NCBI GenBank assembly: GCA_029551395.1
Contig: JAKPFN010000010.1
Location: 1 to 46,068 of the forward strand
Length of the DNA stretch: 46,068 nucleotides
Direction: 5' to 3'
Origin: Armatimonadota bacterium
GTDB lineage: Bacteria > Armatimonadota > UBA5829 > DTLH01
Shown here: positions 25,744-34,848 of the stretch, piece after piece
Layout: every line of letters starts with the position of its first letter
Position numbering within the stretch: position 1 is the stretch's first letter
Notes under the pieces: generated by a model
The model's database searches: none
Told to the model about the DNA's origin: nothing
Seen by the model: the letters and a program-made list of their open reading frames with translations, nothing else
Position numbers and translations under genes: made by a program

Positions 25744-28212
25744 TTGCACATAGCACGACTGGCGCTCGGCAGGCGGTTGTTTGTTATCGCAGGCTTGAGC
25801 GCGCTGATCCTTGCGGGGTTCCCGGGGATATCGTGGGCTGGGGAAGCCATAGAACTTCCTACCTTCGATAATCTCTACCTAATGTGGCCCGCAATCATAA
25901 TTGTTGCCATAAGTGCCATAATTGCTCTTCTATTCGGCGCAATGTGGTGGGTAGCCATTATGAAGCAGGATCCGGGATCAAAAGGTATGGTCGAGGTATC
26001 TAGAGCCGTTAGAGAAGGCGCTTGGGCTTATCTTATGCGGCAGATGAAGACCATGATCTGGTTTGTCATCATCATATTCATCGGACTTTGGTTCATGTAT
26101 AAAGGAGCCGAGGGCTTCGATGCCATAGGACGATGGGGTATACCTGTTTACCTTGGCGTGGCAATTGCCTTTGTTATGGGTGTTGGTGCGTCATACCTTG
26201 CAGGACTTGTCGGTATGATGATGGCCGTCAACGCAAACGCCAGAGTAGCCAATGCGGCGCTTTCCAGCTTTAAACGAGCCCTTTATGTTGCTTTCCGGGC
26301 AGGTGCTGTTTCCGGAATGGCTACGGTTGGACTTGGTCTTCTGGGTGCATGTATCGTATTCTACATGTTCCAGGAAGAATCAATGAAGGTACTCATCGGG
26401 TTCGGATTTGGCGGATGTCTTGCGGCTCTGTTTATGAGGATCGGTGGTGGTATCTACACTAAGGCTGCTGACGTGGGCGCTGACCTTGTCGGTAAGGTCG
26501 AGCAGGGAATCCCTGAAGACGACCCCAGAAATGCCGCTACGATTGCTGATAACGTCGGAGACAACGTTGGAGACTGTGCCGGAATGGCTGCAGACGTTTT
26601 TGAGTCCTACGAGGTAACTCTGGTAGCTGCAATCATCCTTGGCGCTGCTGCTTCTACAGTTATCGGCGGCGGACCTGCTGTTCTTGCACTGGTTGTTTAC
26701 CCGCTGCTCATCAGAGCGGTCGGTGTGTTTGCATCCATCATCGGTATATATTGCGTTGTCGGTAAAGATGACATGGATATGGACCCGATGAAGCCTATCA
26801 ACACCGGCTATTGGATATCTGCAATCCTCTCTATCGTAGGGTTCTTCGTTGTTTCCTCGATTGTCTTTTCCAGACAGCCGATCATTGTCAATGGCAATGT
26901 AGTCGAATGGTGGAGATTCGCTACTGCGAACGTTATGGGTATCGCGCTTGCGCTTGTGATAGAGCGTCTGACTGAGTACTTCACGTCTACGCATAAGAAA
27001 CCGGTTACTGAGACCGCTAAAGCCGCTAAGTCTGGCCCGGCGACGGTTATTCTGTCCGGTTTTGGTGCAGGGCTTGAGTCCAGCGTATGGAGCGTTGTTG
27101 CGATTGGTGGAGCCATTCTTGGTTCCGTTCTGCTTTTCGGTAATCCGCAGCTTGCTGCTTACGGTATTGCACTCTCAGGCCTTGGTCTTCTGGCTACTAC
27201 CGGCTTTATGCTGGCAATGGACACCTACGGACCGATCTCTGACAACGCAAACGGCGTCTTTGAGATGTCAGGCGCGCTCAAGGAGCCTGGAGTCAATCCC
27301 AACGCTCACAAGATCGTTCACAAGCTCGATGCTGTAGGCAACACTACAAAGGCTCTGACAAAAGGTCTGGCTATCGCTACTGCAGTTATTGCTGCTGTTG
27401 CGCTGTTCAGCTCATTTATGGCGGATGCCGGACTTGAGGCAATCAGTATCAATAAGACCAACGTCTTCTTAGGTCTGCTGATTGGCGGCGCTGTCCCGTT
27501 CCTGTTCAGTTCCTTTGCAATCAACGCGGTAAGCCGTGCTGCATTCCAGTTGGTTGAAGAGGTTCGCAGACAGTTCCGCGAGATCAAGGGAATCATGGAT
27601 TATGATCCCCGCTCCGGTTCTGATAAAGGTAAGCCTGATTACCAGAAGTGCGTTGCTATTTCGACTGCTGCTGCACAGAAAGAGCTTCTCAGCCCGGCTA
27701 TTCTTGCCGTCAGTGCTCCTATTCTGGTTGCTTTTGGTCTTGGACTTGAAGCGCTTGGCGGATTCCTCGGCGGAGTTATTCTGTCGGGGCAGTTGATGGC
27801 AGTGCTTCTCTCCAATTCAGGCGGTCTGTGGGACAATGCAAAGAAGAAGATAGAAGACGGTATGTTCGGCGGTAAAGGCACCGAAGAGCATAAGGCTACG
27901 GTCGTTGGCGATACTGTTGGTGACCCATTCAAGGACACCGCAGGCCCTGCGCTGAACCCGTTGATCAAGGTTATGAACCTGGTAGCTGTTCTGATCATCC
28001 CTGTGATGGTCACAATAGAAGCCGATGGTTCTCTGCATACCAAGATCCAACCGCTCTACGAAAGCATCACTCCTGTTGCTCTGATAGTCACAGCAATTGC
28101 TTTGATAGCGCTTACTGGAGCTACTATGTGGAGCAAGCGTGGTGGTATTGATGTAGATACGAGCGCTGAATCTGCTGCAGTCGCAACAGAAAGAGAGACT
28201 GTGGAGGTCTAA
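25744..28212 (+). CDS. hppA: Membrane proton-pumping pyrophosphatase, K+-independent type
   Basis: This 822-residue, roughly 16-helix enzyme couples pyrophosphate hydrolysis to ion pumping. The substrate loops are intact: DVGADLVGKVEQGIPEDDPR, ADNVGDNVGDCAGMAADVFE and VGDTVGDPFKDTAGPALNPL. The motif GNTTKALTKG has Lys where K+-dependent enzymes have Ala, which marks the K+-independent, H+-pumping class. A hydrophobic, signal-like N-terminus (LFVIAGLSALILAGFPGISW) precedes the first conserved helix. I chose the TTG at 25744, 6 nt after AGGAGGT, over the longer frame from 25702. It stands alone between a consensus promoter and a terminator. Confidence 0.94.
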   Translation: MHIARLALGRRLFVIAGLSALILAGFPGISWAGEAIELPTFDNLYLMWPAIIIVAISAIIALLFGAMWWVAIMKQDPGSKGMVEVSRAVREGAWAYLMRQMKTMIWFVIIIFIGLWFMYKGAEGFDAIGRWGIPVYLGVAIAFVMGVGASYLAGLVGMMMAVNANARVANAALSSFKRALYVAFRAGAVSGMATVGLGLLGACIVFYMFQEESMKVLIGFGFGGCLAALFMRIGGGIYTKAADVGADLVGKVEQGIPEDDPRNAATIADNVGDNVGDCAGMAADVFESYEVTLVAAIILGAAASTVIGGGPAVLALVVYPLLIRAVGVFASIIGIYCVVGKDDMDMDPMKPINTGYWISAILSIVGFFVVSSIVFSRQPIIVNGNVVEWWRFATANVMGIALALVIERLTEYFTSTHKKPVTETAKAAKSGPATVILSGFGAGLESSVWSVVAIGGAILGSVLLFGNPQLAAYGIALSGLGLLATTGFMLAMDTYGPISDNANGVFEMSGALKEPGVNPNAHKIVHKLDAVGNTTKALTKGLAIATAVIAAVALFSSFMADAGLEAISINKTNVFLGLLIGGAVPFLFSSFAINAVSRAAFQLVEEVRRQFREIKGIMDYDPRSGSDKGKPDYQKCVAISTAAAQKELLSPAILAVSAPILVAFGLGLEALGGFLGGVILSGQLMAVLLSNSGGLWDNAKKKIEDGMFGGKGTEEHKATVVGDTVGDPFKDTAGPALNPLIKVMNLVAVLIIPVMVTIEADGSLHTKIQPLYESITPVALIVTAIALIALTGATMWSKRGGIDVDTSAESAAVATERETVEV

Positions 28213-28238
28213 CCTGCTTCCGCATCGATTAGTATAAT

Positions 28239-28273
28239 AAAAGGACGGGGGAACACCACCTCCGTCCTTTTTA
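28239..28273 (+). terminator. Intrinsic terminator after the pyrophosphatase gene
   Basis: A stem pairs 28239-28248 (AAAAGGACGG) with 28262-28271 (CCGTCCTTTT) and continues into a T-tract. It ends the single-gene hppA transcript. Confidence 0.9.
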
Positions 28274-28320
28274 CATACTGTATAGTTCATCTTGTTGATT
28301 GCCTTGCTTGGAGGTTAAGG

Positions 28321-29151
28321 ATGAGAAGCGTGTTTACATCTGAGTTCTGGAGACGCTTTCTGTTCGATGTTGGAGAAAGTGTACTGCGCTCGATATTTGA
28401 GATAGCATTTATTATCGTTCTCTTCCTGATAGCCCGCGTAGTTATCTTCCGGTTGATTGACCGTGCGATGGCTGTTGCAGAACGTCGAGAGGAAGATGGC
28501 AGCAGACCGTCTTCTGCAGCCAGAATACGCACATTAGGAGGCCTCCTGAAGAGCGTTTCAGCTTACGTTATCGGCTTCGTTGCTTTCGTGATGATAATCC
28601 GGGCGTTTGGCGTGAATCCGTGGGCGCTTCTGACTCCTGCAGCAGTGATTGGCCTGGCGGTAGGCTTTGGTGCTCAGAAACTCGTTAAAGATGTAATTAC
28701 TGGCTTCTTCATACTGCTCGAAAACCAGTATATGGTTGGTGAATATGTCACCATCGGCACAGTTACAGGCATAATTGAGGGAATAGAGATGCGGACGACC
28801 AGAATTCGGGACGATATAGGCAGACTGGTCATCATCGCAAACGGAGATATCTCTCAAGTTACCAACCACTCGCGGGGCGCGATCGTTGTTACTATAGATG
28901 TCGCCGTAGATGCTGGTTCAGATGTCGATACAGTGTGCAGGATACTTCGCGAGACAGGCACACAGATGGCTGAAGAACGTGCGGATGTTCTTGAACCTTT
29001 TACGTGTGAAGGTGTGGCTGCTATGGACAACACTAAGATTACCTTAAAGCTTACCGGAAAGGTTCAACCTGGAGCAAGGCAGGATGTAGAAATGAGCCTC
29101 CGCAGACGTGTCCGTGATGCATTGATGCGAAATGAGATAGAGATAGCGTAA
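28321..29151 (+). CDS. Small mechanosensitive channel, MscS family
   Basis: This 276-residue membrane protein opens under membrane tension to release solutes on osmotic downshock. Three hydrophobic segments are visible: residues 20-45, 78-100 and the pore helix region WALLTPAAVIGLAVGFGAQK. The beta domain follows (DVITGFFILLENQYMVGEYV) and ends in the C-terminal alpha/beta domain. This is the minimal MscS architecture. GGAGGTTAAGG directly precedes the ATG. Its own promoter probably lies between the hppA terminator and 28320, but none is clear. Confidence 0.9.
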   Translation: MRSVFTSEFWRRFLFDVGESVLRSIFEIAFIIVLFLIARVVIFRLIDRAMAVAERREEDGSRPSSAARIRTLGGLLKSVSAYVIGFVAFVMIIRAFGVNPWALLTPAAVIGLAVGFGAQKLVKDVITGFFILLENQYMVGEYVTIGTVTGIIEGIEMRTTRIRDDIGRLVIIANGDISQVTNHSRGAIVVTIDVAVDAGSDVDTVCRILRETGTQMAEERADVLEPFTCEGVAAMDNTKITLKLTGKVQPGARQDVEMSLRRRVRDALMRNEIEIA

Positions 29152-29172
29152 ATTGCCTGTGGGTGCTTTGAG

Positions 29173-29592
29173 TTATGGTAATAAATTATGCTCTCGAAGC
29201 CGGTCAATCAGCGAGGAAGTCAGGTTGTAGTTGTGAAGGTCTTCTAAAGGCACCCATCGGCAGTCTACAGCATCCGTGGCAGCTCGTATTTCACCAGCAG
29301 CAAACGTGGCGAAGTAATCTATTAGCACATAATGAAACAGTATAATATCATCGTGCCTGACAATCAGGTCGTAAACTCCGGCAAGTTTTCCTATATTTAT
29401 CTCTATGCCTGTTTCCTCAAGAACCTCTCGCTTTAAGGCTTCTTCGGTTGTTTCACCAGGCTCTATACTGCCGCCGGGAATCGACCAAAGCCCAAGCCCT
29501 GGTTCTGAACCTCGTTTTACAAGAAGGATTTTGCCATCTCTTATGACAATTGCTGCAACTGCCGGTACGGGATGTCTGTGATGAGTATGCAT
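29173..29592 (-). CDS. Nudix hydrolase
   Basis: This 139-residue cytosolic protein has a full Nudix box at about residues 40-62 (GGSIEPGETTEEALKREVLE followed by ETGI), with the REVLEE metal-binding core. Such enzymes cleave nucleoside diphosphates linked to another group. This one is MutT/ADP-ribose-pyrophosphatase-like in length, but the substrate cannot be read from sequence. The His-rich start (MHTHHRHP) is odd and may be trimmed by a later start. It is convergent with mscS, with 21 nt between. Confidence 0.88.
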   Translation of the reverse strand: MHTHHRHPVPAVAAIVIRDGKILLVKRGSEPGLGLWSIPGGSIEPGETTEEALKREVLEETGIEINIGKLAGVYDLIVRHDDIILFHYVLIDYFATFAAGEIRAATDAVDCRWVPLEDLHNYNLTSSLIDRLREHNLLP

Positions 29593-29686
29593 AAATAATC
29601 ATTCTTTATTTGATGTATAATATCCTGCAGCACAGTAGAATACCTGACAATTCTACCTGTTTCGATTTGATTATGCTGCAATGGTA

Positions 29687-29715
29687 TTGACATCTTTGGC
29701 TGTGTTTGTTATATT
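29687..29715 (+). promoter_or_regulatory. Strong sigma-70-type promoter for a structured RNA
   Basis: TTGACA (29687-29692), a 17-base spacer and TATATT (29710-29715) predict a start near 29722. The next credible gene on this strand (trpS) begins 240 nt later, so the transcript opens with a long non-coding part. Confidence 0.75.
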
Positions 29716-29721
29716 TCGATT

Positions 29722-29889
29722 AGGAGATCGTATTAAAATGAGATTTGTCGTGTTAGGGGTAAAGACGAAATGGGTCTGGCGTGGCTCCAGCAATAGTGGG
29801 GTCCGTCCAGTTGAACTTGCCTAACTGCGATAATCGATTTTAGTATTACAGAGCCGTGGACGATCCCACCGGATAGTCCGCGGCTTTTA
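29722..29889 (+). ncRNA. 6S-like RNA candidate or long structured trpS-trp leader
   Basis: A long closing stem with small bulges pairs 29731-29757 with 29820-29845 (for example TATTAAAAT with GTTTTAGTA-like complement, and GTTAGG with CCTAAC). Inside are unpaired strands on both sides (around 29758-29772 and 29810-29819) and an apical hairpin near 29778-29806. A long stem, a central bubble and an apical stem is the 6S RNA plan that mimics an open promoter and traps RNA polymerase. An intrinsic terminator ends it. A leader controlling the trp genes is the main alternative. No T-box sequence is seen. Confidence 0.5.
29852..29889 (+). terminator. Intrinsic terminator ending the structured RNA
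   Basis: AGCCGTGGAC (29852-29861) pairs with GTCCGCGGCT (29876-29885), with one G-U pair, across a 14-nt loop and is followed by TTTAT. It would cap a transcript of about 165 nt from the upstream promoter. Confidence 0.7.
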
Positions 29890-29908
29890 TGGTTTATAAT
29901 ATAAGACG

Positions 29909-29942
29909 AAAGGCCGAGGATGCTCTATATCCCCGGCCTTTT
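29909..29942 (+). terminator. Second terminator-like hairpin just before trpS
   Basis: AAAGGCCG-A-GG pairs with CC-C-CGGCCTTTT around an AT-rich loop and is followed by TTTT, only 20 nt before the trpS start. TATAAT at 29895-29900 has no good -35. It could terminate read-through or act in attenuation of the trp operon. No leader peptide with Trp codons was found. Confidence 0.6.
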
Positions 29943-29963
29943 GCACAAATACAGGAGAGACAG

Positions 29964-30986
29964 ATGGTGAAAAAAAGAATATTGACTGGAGACAGGCCCA
30001 CAGGCAGGCTTCATCTTGGCCATTACATTGGTTCGCTGCAAAACCGAGTGAAAATGCAGAAAGATTATGACACGTTTATCATCATCGCCGATGTGCAGGC
30101 GCTTACAACAAACTGGGACAACCCGGACAAACTTGCTCACGATGTCCGTGAAGTGGCAAAAGATAACCTGGCTGCAGGCATCGATCCTGAGAATGCAACA
30201 CTGTTCGTTCAGTCTATGGTGCCGTCTATAGCTGAATTGACTGTATTCTACTCGATGTTTGTCTCTGTAAATGTTCTGCGGCATAACCCGACAATCAAAA
30301 CTGAGGCAGCACAGCATGGTTTCACGGACATGACCTACGGATTTCTGGGCTACCCGGTGAGTCAGGCAGCGGATATTACATTCTGCAAGGCTCATCTTGT
30401 CCCGATAGGCAAAGATAACGTCCCGCATGTCGAACTGACAAGAAAGATAGTCCGCCGATTCAATCAGCTCTATGGAGAGGTGCTTGTAGAGCCTGAGATG
30501 GCCGTTCAGGAAACGCTGGTAGGCTTGGATGGCAATGCAAAGATGAGTAAAAGTCTGGATAATGCAATTTACCTTACCGATTCGCCGGAAGAAGTGGCAA
30601 GAAAGATCAGAGTTGCTATCACGGACCCTGCGCGCATCTACAAAGACTATCCTGGTCATCCGGAAGTCTGCACTGTCTTTACTTATCATCAACAGTTTAG
30701 CGGAGAGTTCGTCTCAGAACTCGAGCCAGCGTGTAGACGTGGTGTTATCGGGTGCGTAGAGTGCAAAAAACGCCTTACCGATTGCATAAACGCTCTACTG
30801 GACCCAATACGCGAAAGACGGGCGTTTTACGATGCGCATCCTGACATTGTAGACGATATCCTGCAGGCTGGCACAGCAAAGGCTATCGAGGTCGGAGCCG
30901 AAACACTGGCTCAGGTTAAGGATGCAATGAAGATAAGCTACTTCGACAAGCAAGGAGCGCCAAACGTTGAGTGTATATTATCCTGA
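29964..30986 (+). CDS. trpS: Tryptophanyl-tRNA synthetase
   Basis: This 340-residue class I synthetase charges tRNA-Trp. The HIGH-type motif is HLGHY (residues 18-22) and the KMSKS motif is exact (GNAKMSKSLDNAI). QAADITFCKAHLVPIGKDN is the typical substrate region. I chose the ATG at 29964 behind AGGAGAG. The open frame upstream only translates the terminator hairpin. Its 3' end overlaps trpE by 20 nt, so charging and synthesis of tryptophan are in one operon. Confidence 0.95.
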   Translation: MVKKRILTGDRPTGRLHLGHYIGSLQNRVKMQKDYDTFIIIADVQALTTNWDNPDKLAHDVREVAKDNLAAGIDPENATLFVQSMVPSIAELTVFYSMFVSVNVLRHNPTIKTEAAQHGFTDMTYGFLGYPVSQAADITFCKAHLVPIGKDNVPHVELTRKIVRRFNQLYGEVLVEPEMAVQETLVGLDGNAKMSKSLDNAIYLTDSPEEVARKIRVAITDPARIYKDYPGHPEVCTVFTYHQQFSGEFVSELEPACRRGVIGCVECKKRLTDCINALLDPIRERRAFYDAHPDIVDDILQAGTAKAIEVGAETLAQVKDAMKISYFDKQGAPNVECILS

Positions 30987-32469
30987 TAGAGAAGAATTCC
31001 GCTCTCAGGCAAAACCAAACACGCTGATCCCGGTCTACTGTGAGATTATGGCGGATATGGAAACCCCTGTCTCCGCATTCAAGAAGATCGGCGCAGGCAG
31101 CCATTCGTTTCTGCTGGAAAGTGTGGAAGGTGGAGAACGGATAGCCAGGTTTTCATTCCTTGGTAGCAATCCCAGGCTTGTTCTAAGCAGCAGGGGGCGT
31201 ACTGTAGAGATGCTGCATTCCGATGGATCGGTCGAGCATGTCGAATTGGAACCTGACCAGGACCCTTTACACATCCTCGAAAGGGAAATGAACAGGCTGG
31301 AATGGGCTGCCAACTCTGAGTTGCCGAGGTTTTGCGGCGGGGCTGTAGGCTATATGGGCTATGATATGGTCCGCTTTTTTGAAGACCTGCCTGATTCCGC
31401 TGAAGCAGACCTGGGATTGCCTGATTGCATCTTCGCTTTCACGGATACACTGCTCATATTCGACCATCTAAAACACAAAATCCGAGTTCTTGCAAACGCC
31501 CGAGTGGAAGATGATCCCGATAAAGCATACGATGCAGCAATCGAGAAAATAGACAGGTTAGTTAATCAACTGAAAAAGCCTCTTCCTCTTTCTGATGCTG
31601 TTTTTGAAGGTAATAATACGCCTGATTCCCATCCGGTGACCTCGAATTTCACCTGTAAAGAGGACTTTGAACGGGCTGTAGCTGAGTGTAAGGAATATAT
31701 AGCATCTGGAGACGTGATTCAGGTGGTGCTGTCTCAAAGGTTCAGCACATCAGTTAGCGGCGATCCATTTGATGTCTACCGGGCTTTGCGCTCAGTCAAT
31801 CCTTCTCCATATATGTATTACTTATCTTTTGGCGATATTAAGCTGATAGGCTCATCTCCCGAAATACTTGTTACAGCAGAACAAGGCAATGTAGTTACCA
31901 GGCCGATTGCAGGGACAAGGCCGAGAGGACAAACAGAGGAAGAAGATATTTGTCTTGCTGAGGAACTGTTAGCTGATGAGAAAGAACGGGCAGAGCATAT
32001 CATGCTTGTCGACCTTGGGCGAAACGACATCGGCCGCGTATGCGAATACGGCAGCATAAAAGTGGATGAACTGATGCAGATAGAGCGTTATTCTCACGTT
32101 ATGCACATAGTATCGAACGTCCGAGGCAAGCTGCTTGCCGATAAAAACCAGTTTGATGTGCTACGGGCTGCATTTCCTGCGGGAACAGTCTCAGGTGCGC
32201 CGAAAATCCGGGCGATGGAAATCATAGACCAGTTGGAGCCGACTCGCCGAGGTCCATACGCAGGCGCAATAGGCTACTTCAGCTACTCAGGTAATATGGA
32301 TACCTGTATAACTATCAGGACTATACTTATACATAATGATACAGCCTACATTCAGGCTGGAGCTGGTATAGTTGCAGACTCCATTCCAGAAAACGAGTAT
32401 CAGGAGACTGTCAACAAGGCTGCGGCTATGCTTCGCGCACTGGATATGGCCAAAACCGGGCTTCAGTGA
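30967..32469 (+). CDS. trpE: Anthranilate synthase component I
   Basis: This 500-residue enzyme turns chorismate into anthranilate, using ammonia from TrpG. The N-terminal LLES motif (SFLLESVEGGERIARFSF) is the tryptophan feedback site. The catalytic half has RPIAGTRPRGQTEEED, VDLGRNDIGRV and GAPKIRAMEIIDQLEP. The TTG start at 30967 follows AAGGAG inside the end of trpS. Length and motifs fit TrpE better than PabB, as does its place before trpGDCFBA. Confidence 0.95.
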   Translation: MSVYYPDREEFRSQAKPNTLIPVYCEIMADMETPVSAFKKIGAGSHSFLLESVEGGERIARFSFLGSNPRLVLSSRGRTVEMLHSDGSVEHVELEPDQDPLHILEREMNRLEWAANSELPRFCGGAVGYMGYDMVRFFEDLPDSAEADLGLPDCIFAFTDTLLIFDHLKHKIRVLANARVEDDPDKAYDAAIEKIDRLVNQLKKPLPLSDAVFEGNNTPDSHPVTSNFTCKEDFERAVAECKEYIASGDVIQVVLSQRFSTSVSGDPFDVYRALRSVNPSPYMYYLSFGDIKLIGSSPEILVTAEQGNVVTRPIAGTRPRGQTEEEDICLAEELLADEKERAEHIMLVDLGRNDIGRVCEYGSIKVDELMQIERYSHVMHIVSNVRGKLLADKNQFDVLRAAFPAGTVSGAPKIRAMEIIDQLEPTRRGPYAGAIGYFSYSGNMDTCITIRTILIHNDTAYIQAGAGIVADSIPENEYQETVNKAAAMLRALDMAKTGLQ

Positions 32470-32478
32470 GGTAACAGC

Positions 32479-33060
32479 ATGATATTGATGATAGATAACT
32501 ACGACAGCTTTACCTACAACCTTGTCCAATATCTTGGAGAGATGGGCCAGGAGTTAAAGGTGTTCAGGAATGATAAAATCACCATCGAAGATATCGAAAT
32601 GATGGCCCCGGACAGTATTATCATCTCTCCTGGCCCCTGTACTCCAAAGGAAGCAGGTGTCTCGGTAGATGTGATAAAGCACTTTGCTGGCAGAATCCCG
32701 ATTCTTGGCGTGTGCCTCGGGCATCAAAGTATAGGATATGCCTTCGGAGGCGAGGTAGTGCGTGCTGACAGGCTTATGCACGGCAAGACTTCGATGATAC
32801 ACCACGACAATAAAGGTGTATTTGCTGGACTTCCTAACCCGTTTCAGGCTACCAGGTACCATTCCCTCGTCGTTCGCAGAAAGACTATGCCGGAATGCCT
32901 TGAAATAACTGCTGAGACCGATATTGGAGAAGTCATGGGTATCAGGCACAAGGAACTTCCGGTCGAAGGTGTTCAATTTCACCCAGAATCTATCCTTACA
33001 TCGCACGGAAAGGAACTACTGTCTAATTTCGTGAGAGCCAGTAGTAGGAATACGACATGA
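32479..33060 (+). CDS. trpG: Anthranilate synthase component II (glutamine amidotransferase)
   Basis: This 193-residue class I amidotransferase supplies ammonia to TrpE. The nucleophile elbow GVCLGHQ (Cys near 79) and the His-Glu pair in QFHPESILT are intact. The N-terminus [19 protein letters not shown] is typical. It lies 9 nt after trpE and overlaps trpD by 4 nt (ATGA). Its product may also serve folate synthesis if no separate pabA exists, which is inference. Confidence 0.94.
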   Translation: MILMIDNYDSFTYNLVQYLGEMGQELKVFRNDKITIEDIEMMAPDSIIISPGPCTPKEAGVSVDVIKHFAGRIPILGVCLGHQSIGYAFGGEVVRADRLMHGKTSMIHHDNKGVFAGLPNPFQATRYHSLVVRRKTMPECLEITAETDIGEVMGIRHKELPVEGVQFHPESILTSHGKELLSNFVRASSRNTT

Positions 33061-34088
33061 TAAAAGACGCCATACGCGCTGTAGTGGAAGGCAGTTTTCT
33101 AACGGAAGACGAAGCTGCAGCAGCTATGAATGAAATAATGAGTGGTGAGGCTACACCTGCACAGATTGCCTGCCTGATTACTGCTCTCAGGATGCGTGGT
33201 GAGACGGTAGACGAGATAACAGGCTTTGTCCGTGTAATGCGCGAGAAGTCGGTAAAGGTAACAAGTTCCCGCATGCCTCTCATAGACACCTGTGGAACCG
33301 GTGGAGACAGGCTGAAAACGTTCAATATCTCAACTACGGCAGCTTTTGTCGTAGCAGGAGCAGGTGTGGCGGTGGCGAAGCACGGAAACCGGGCAGCATC
33401 CAGTAAGTGTGGCAGTGCCGACGTGCTTGATGCATTGGGTGTCAAGTTCGCAATGCCTGCGGAAGATGTAGGAAAGTGTATCGATGAATGTAGTATAGGG
33501 TTCCTTTTCGCTCCGGCGCTGCATCCCGCGATGAAACACGCAGTAGGTCCAAGAAAAGAGATAGGTATCCGCACGGTGTTCAATATCCTTGGGCCTATGA
33601 CCAATCCTGCTAATGCGAAGTACCAAGTCATCGGAGTGTTTCTGCCGGAGTTTTGCGAGCTTATGGCAAAGGTTCTGGTAAGGTTGGGCACGGAGCGGGC
33701 GATGGTTGTTCACGGTATGGATGGTATAGATGAGTGCTCTACCTTCGGCCCTACGCTTGTTGCTGAGATATCGTCAGGAGAAGTCGCTATCAGTCACAAA
33801 AATCCCGCAGATTTTGGTTGTAACATATCCAGTGTTGATGAGTTGGCAGCAGGAGAATTGCCTGAAGAAAATGCGGAAATGCTGCTTTCTGTATTGAAGG
33901 GCGAAAAAGGGCCTCGGAGAGAGATTGTCCTGGCTAATGCAGGAGCCGCGTTCTATGTAGTAGGAAAAGCAAGAGATTTGAAAGAAGGCGCTGCAATGGC
34001 TGCTGAATCGATAGACTCCGGGGCTGCCCTTAAAGCGTTAGAGAACTTGAAAAAATTCACGGAGGAATACCAGCAGGTTGATTCTTGA
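33057..34088 (+). CDS. trpD: Anthranilate phosphoribosyltransferase
   Basis: This 343-residue enzyme joins anthranilate to PRPP. Signatures are [20 protein letters not shown] (PRPP-binding), [18 protein letters not shown] and [13 protein letters not shown]. Length is typical (about 340). Its ATG overlaps the trpG stop and trpC begins 11 nt before its end, so translational coupling is likely on both sides. Confidence 0.95.
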   Translation: MIKDAIRAVVEGSFLTEDEAAAAMNEIMSGEATPAQIACLITALRMRGETVDEITGFVRVMREKSVKVTSSRMPLIDTCGTGGDRLKTFNISTTAAFVVAGAGVAVAKHGNRAASSKCGSADVLDALGVKFAMPAEDVGKCIDECSIGFLFAPALHPAMKHAVGPRKEIGIRTVFNILGPMTNPANAKYQVIGVFLPEFCELMAKVLVRLGTERAMVVHGMDGIDECSTFGPTLVAEISSGEVAISHKNPADFGCNISSVDELAAGELPEENAEMLLSVLKGEKGPRREIVLANAGAAFYVVGKARDLKEGAAMAAESIDSGAALKALENLKKFTEEYQQVDS

Positions 34089-34848
34089 CGATATAGCAAA
34101 TGCAAAACGAGCCGAAGTAGAAGCTCGCAAGATAAAAATTCCCGTTCTATCAATAGATGATGCTGCACCAGTGCGGGACTTTTTTGCAGCAATCGCAGGC
34201 AAAAAAGGCACAATCCCAAAGGTTATCGCTGAAGTCAAAAAAGCGTCGCCATCAAAAGGTGTAATACGCCCGGACTTCGACCCGATCAAGATATCCAGTG
34301 CATACGAGTCAGCCGGAGCAGCAGCAATCAGCGTTCTGACGGATGAGCAGTTCTTTCAGGGGCATTTAAACTACCTTACTCAGTGCAGGAAGAACACCAG
34401 TCTGCCAGTGCTTCGAAAGGATTTCATCATAGACCTTTATCAAATAGATGAGGCACGCGCAGCTTGTGCAGATGCTGTGCTTCTAATAGCAGCGCTGTTA
34501 GATACTGCTCATCTCCGTGCGTTCCGAGAACATGCGGAAGGTCTTGGGATGTCTGCGCTGGTCGAAGTGCATAATGAGCAGGAATTGGATTCGGCTCTTG
34601 AATCCGGTGCTAACATCATAGGAATCAACAACCGGAACCTCTATACCTTTGAAGTAGACATGAAGACAACATTGCGCCTTGTTCCGAAGATTCCTGAAGA
34701 CAAGATAATAGTCAGTGAAAGCGGAATCAGAACAAAAGAAGATCTGGCTCAATTAGCTGACTGTGGAGTTAACGCTGTCTTGATTGGTGAGACGCTGATG
34801 AGGGCTTCGGAACCAGGTGAGAAGCTGCGGGAGTTGATTGGCCAATGA
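34078..34848 (+). CDS. trpC: Indole-3-glycerol phosphate synthase
   Basis: This 256-residue TIM-barrel enzyme closes the indole ring. Visible are KVIAEVKKASPSKGVIRPDF (catalytic Glu and Lys), LPVLRKDFIIDLYQI and IIGINNRNLYTFEVD. The start [18 protein letters not shown] fits the family. It uses TTG at 34078, with GGAGGA 12 nt upstream, slightly long spacing that overlap with trpD translation may offset. Confidence 0.95.
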   Translation: MILDDIANAKRAEVEARKIKIPVLSIDDAAPVRDFFAAIAGKKGTIPKVIAEVKKASPSKGVIRPDFDPIKISSAYESAGAAAISVLTDEQFFQGHLNYLTQCRKNTSLPVLRKDFIIDLYQIDEARAACADAVLLIAALLDTAHLRAFREHAEGLGMSALVEVHNEQELDSALESGANIIGINNRNLYTFEVDMKTTLRLVPKIPEDKIIVSESGIRTKEDLAQLADCGVNAVLIGETLMRASEPGEKLRELIGQ

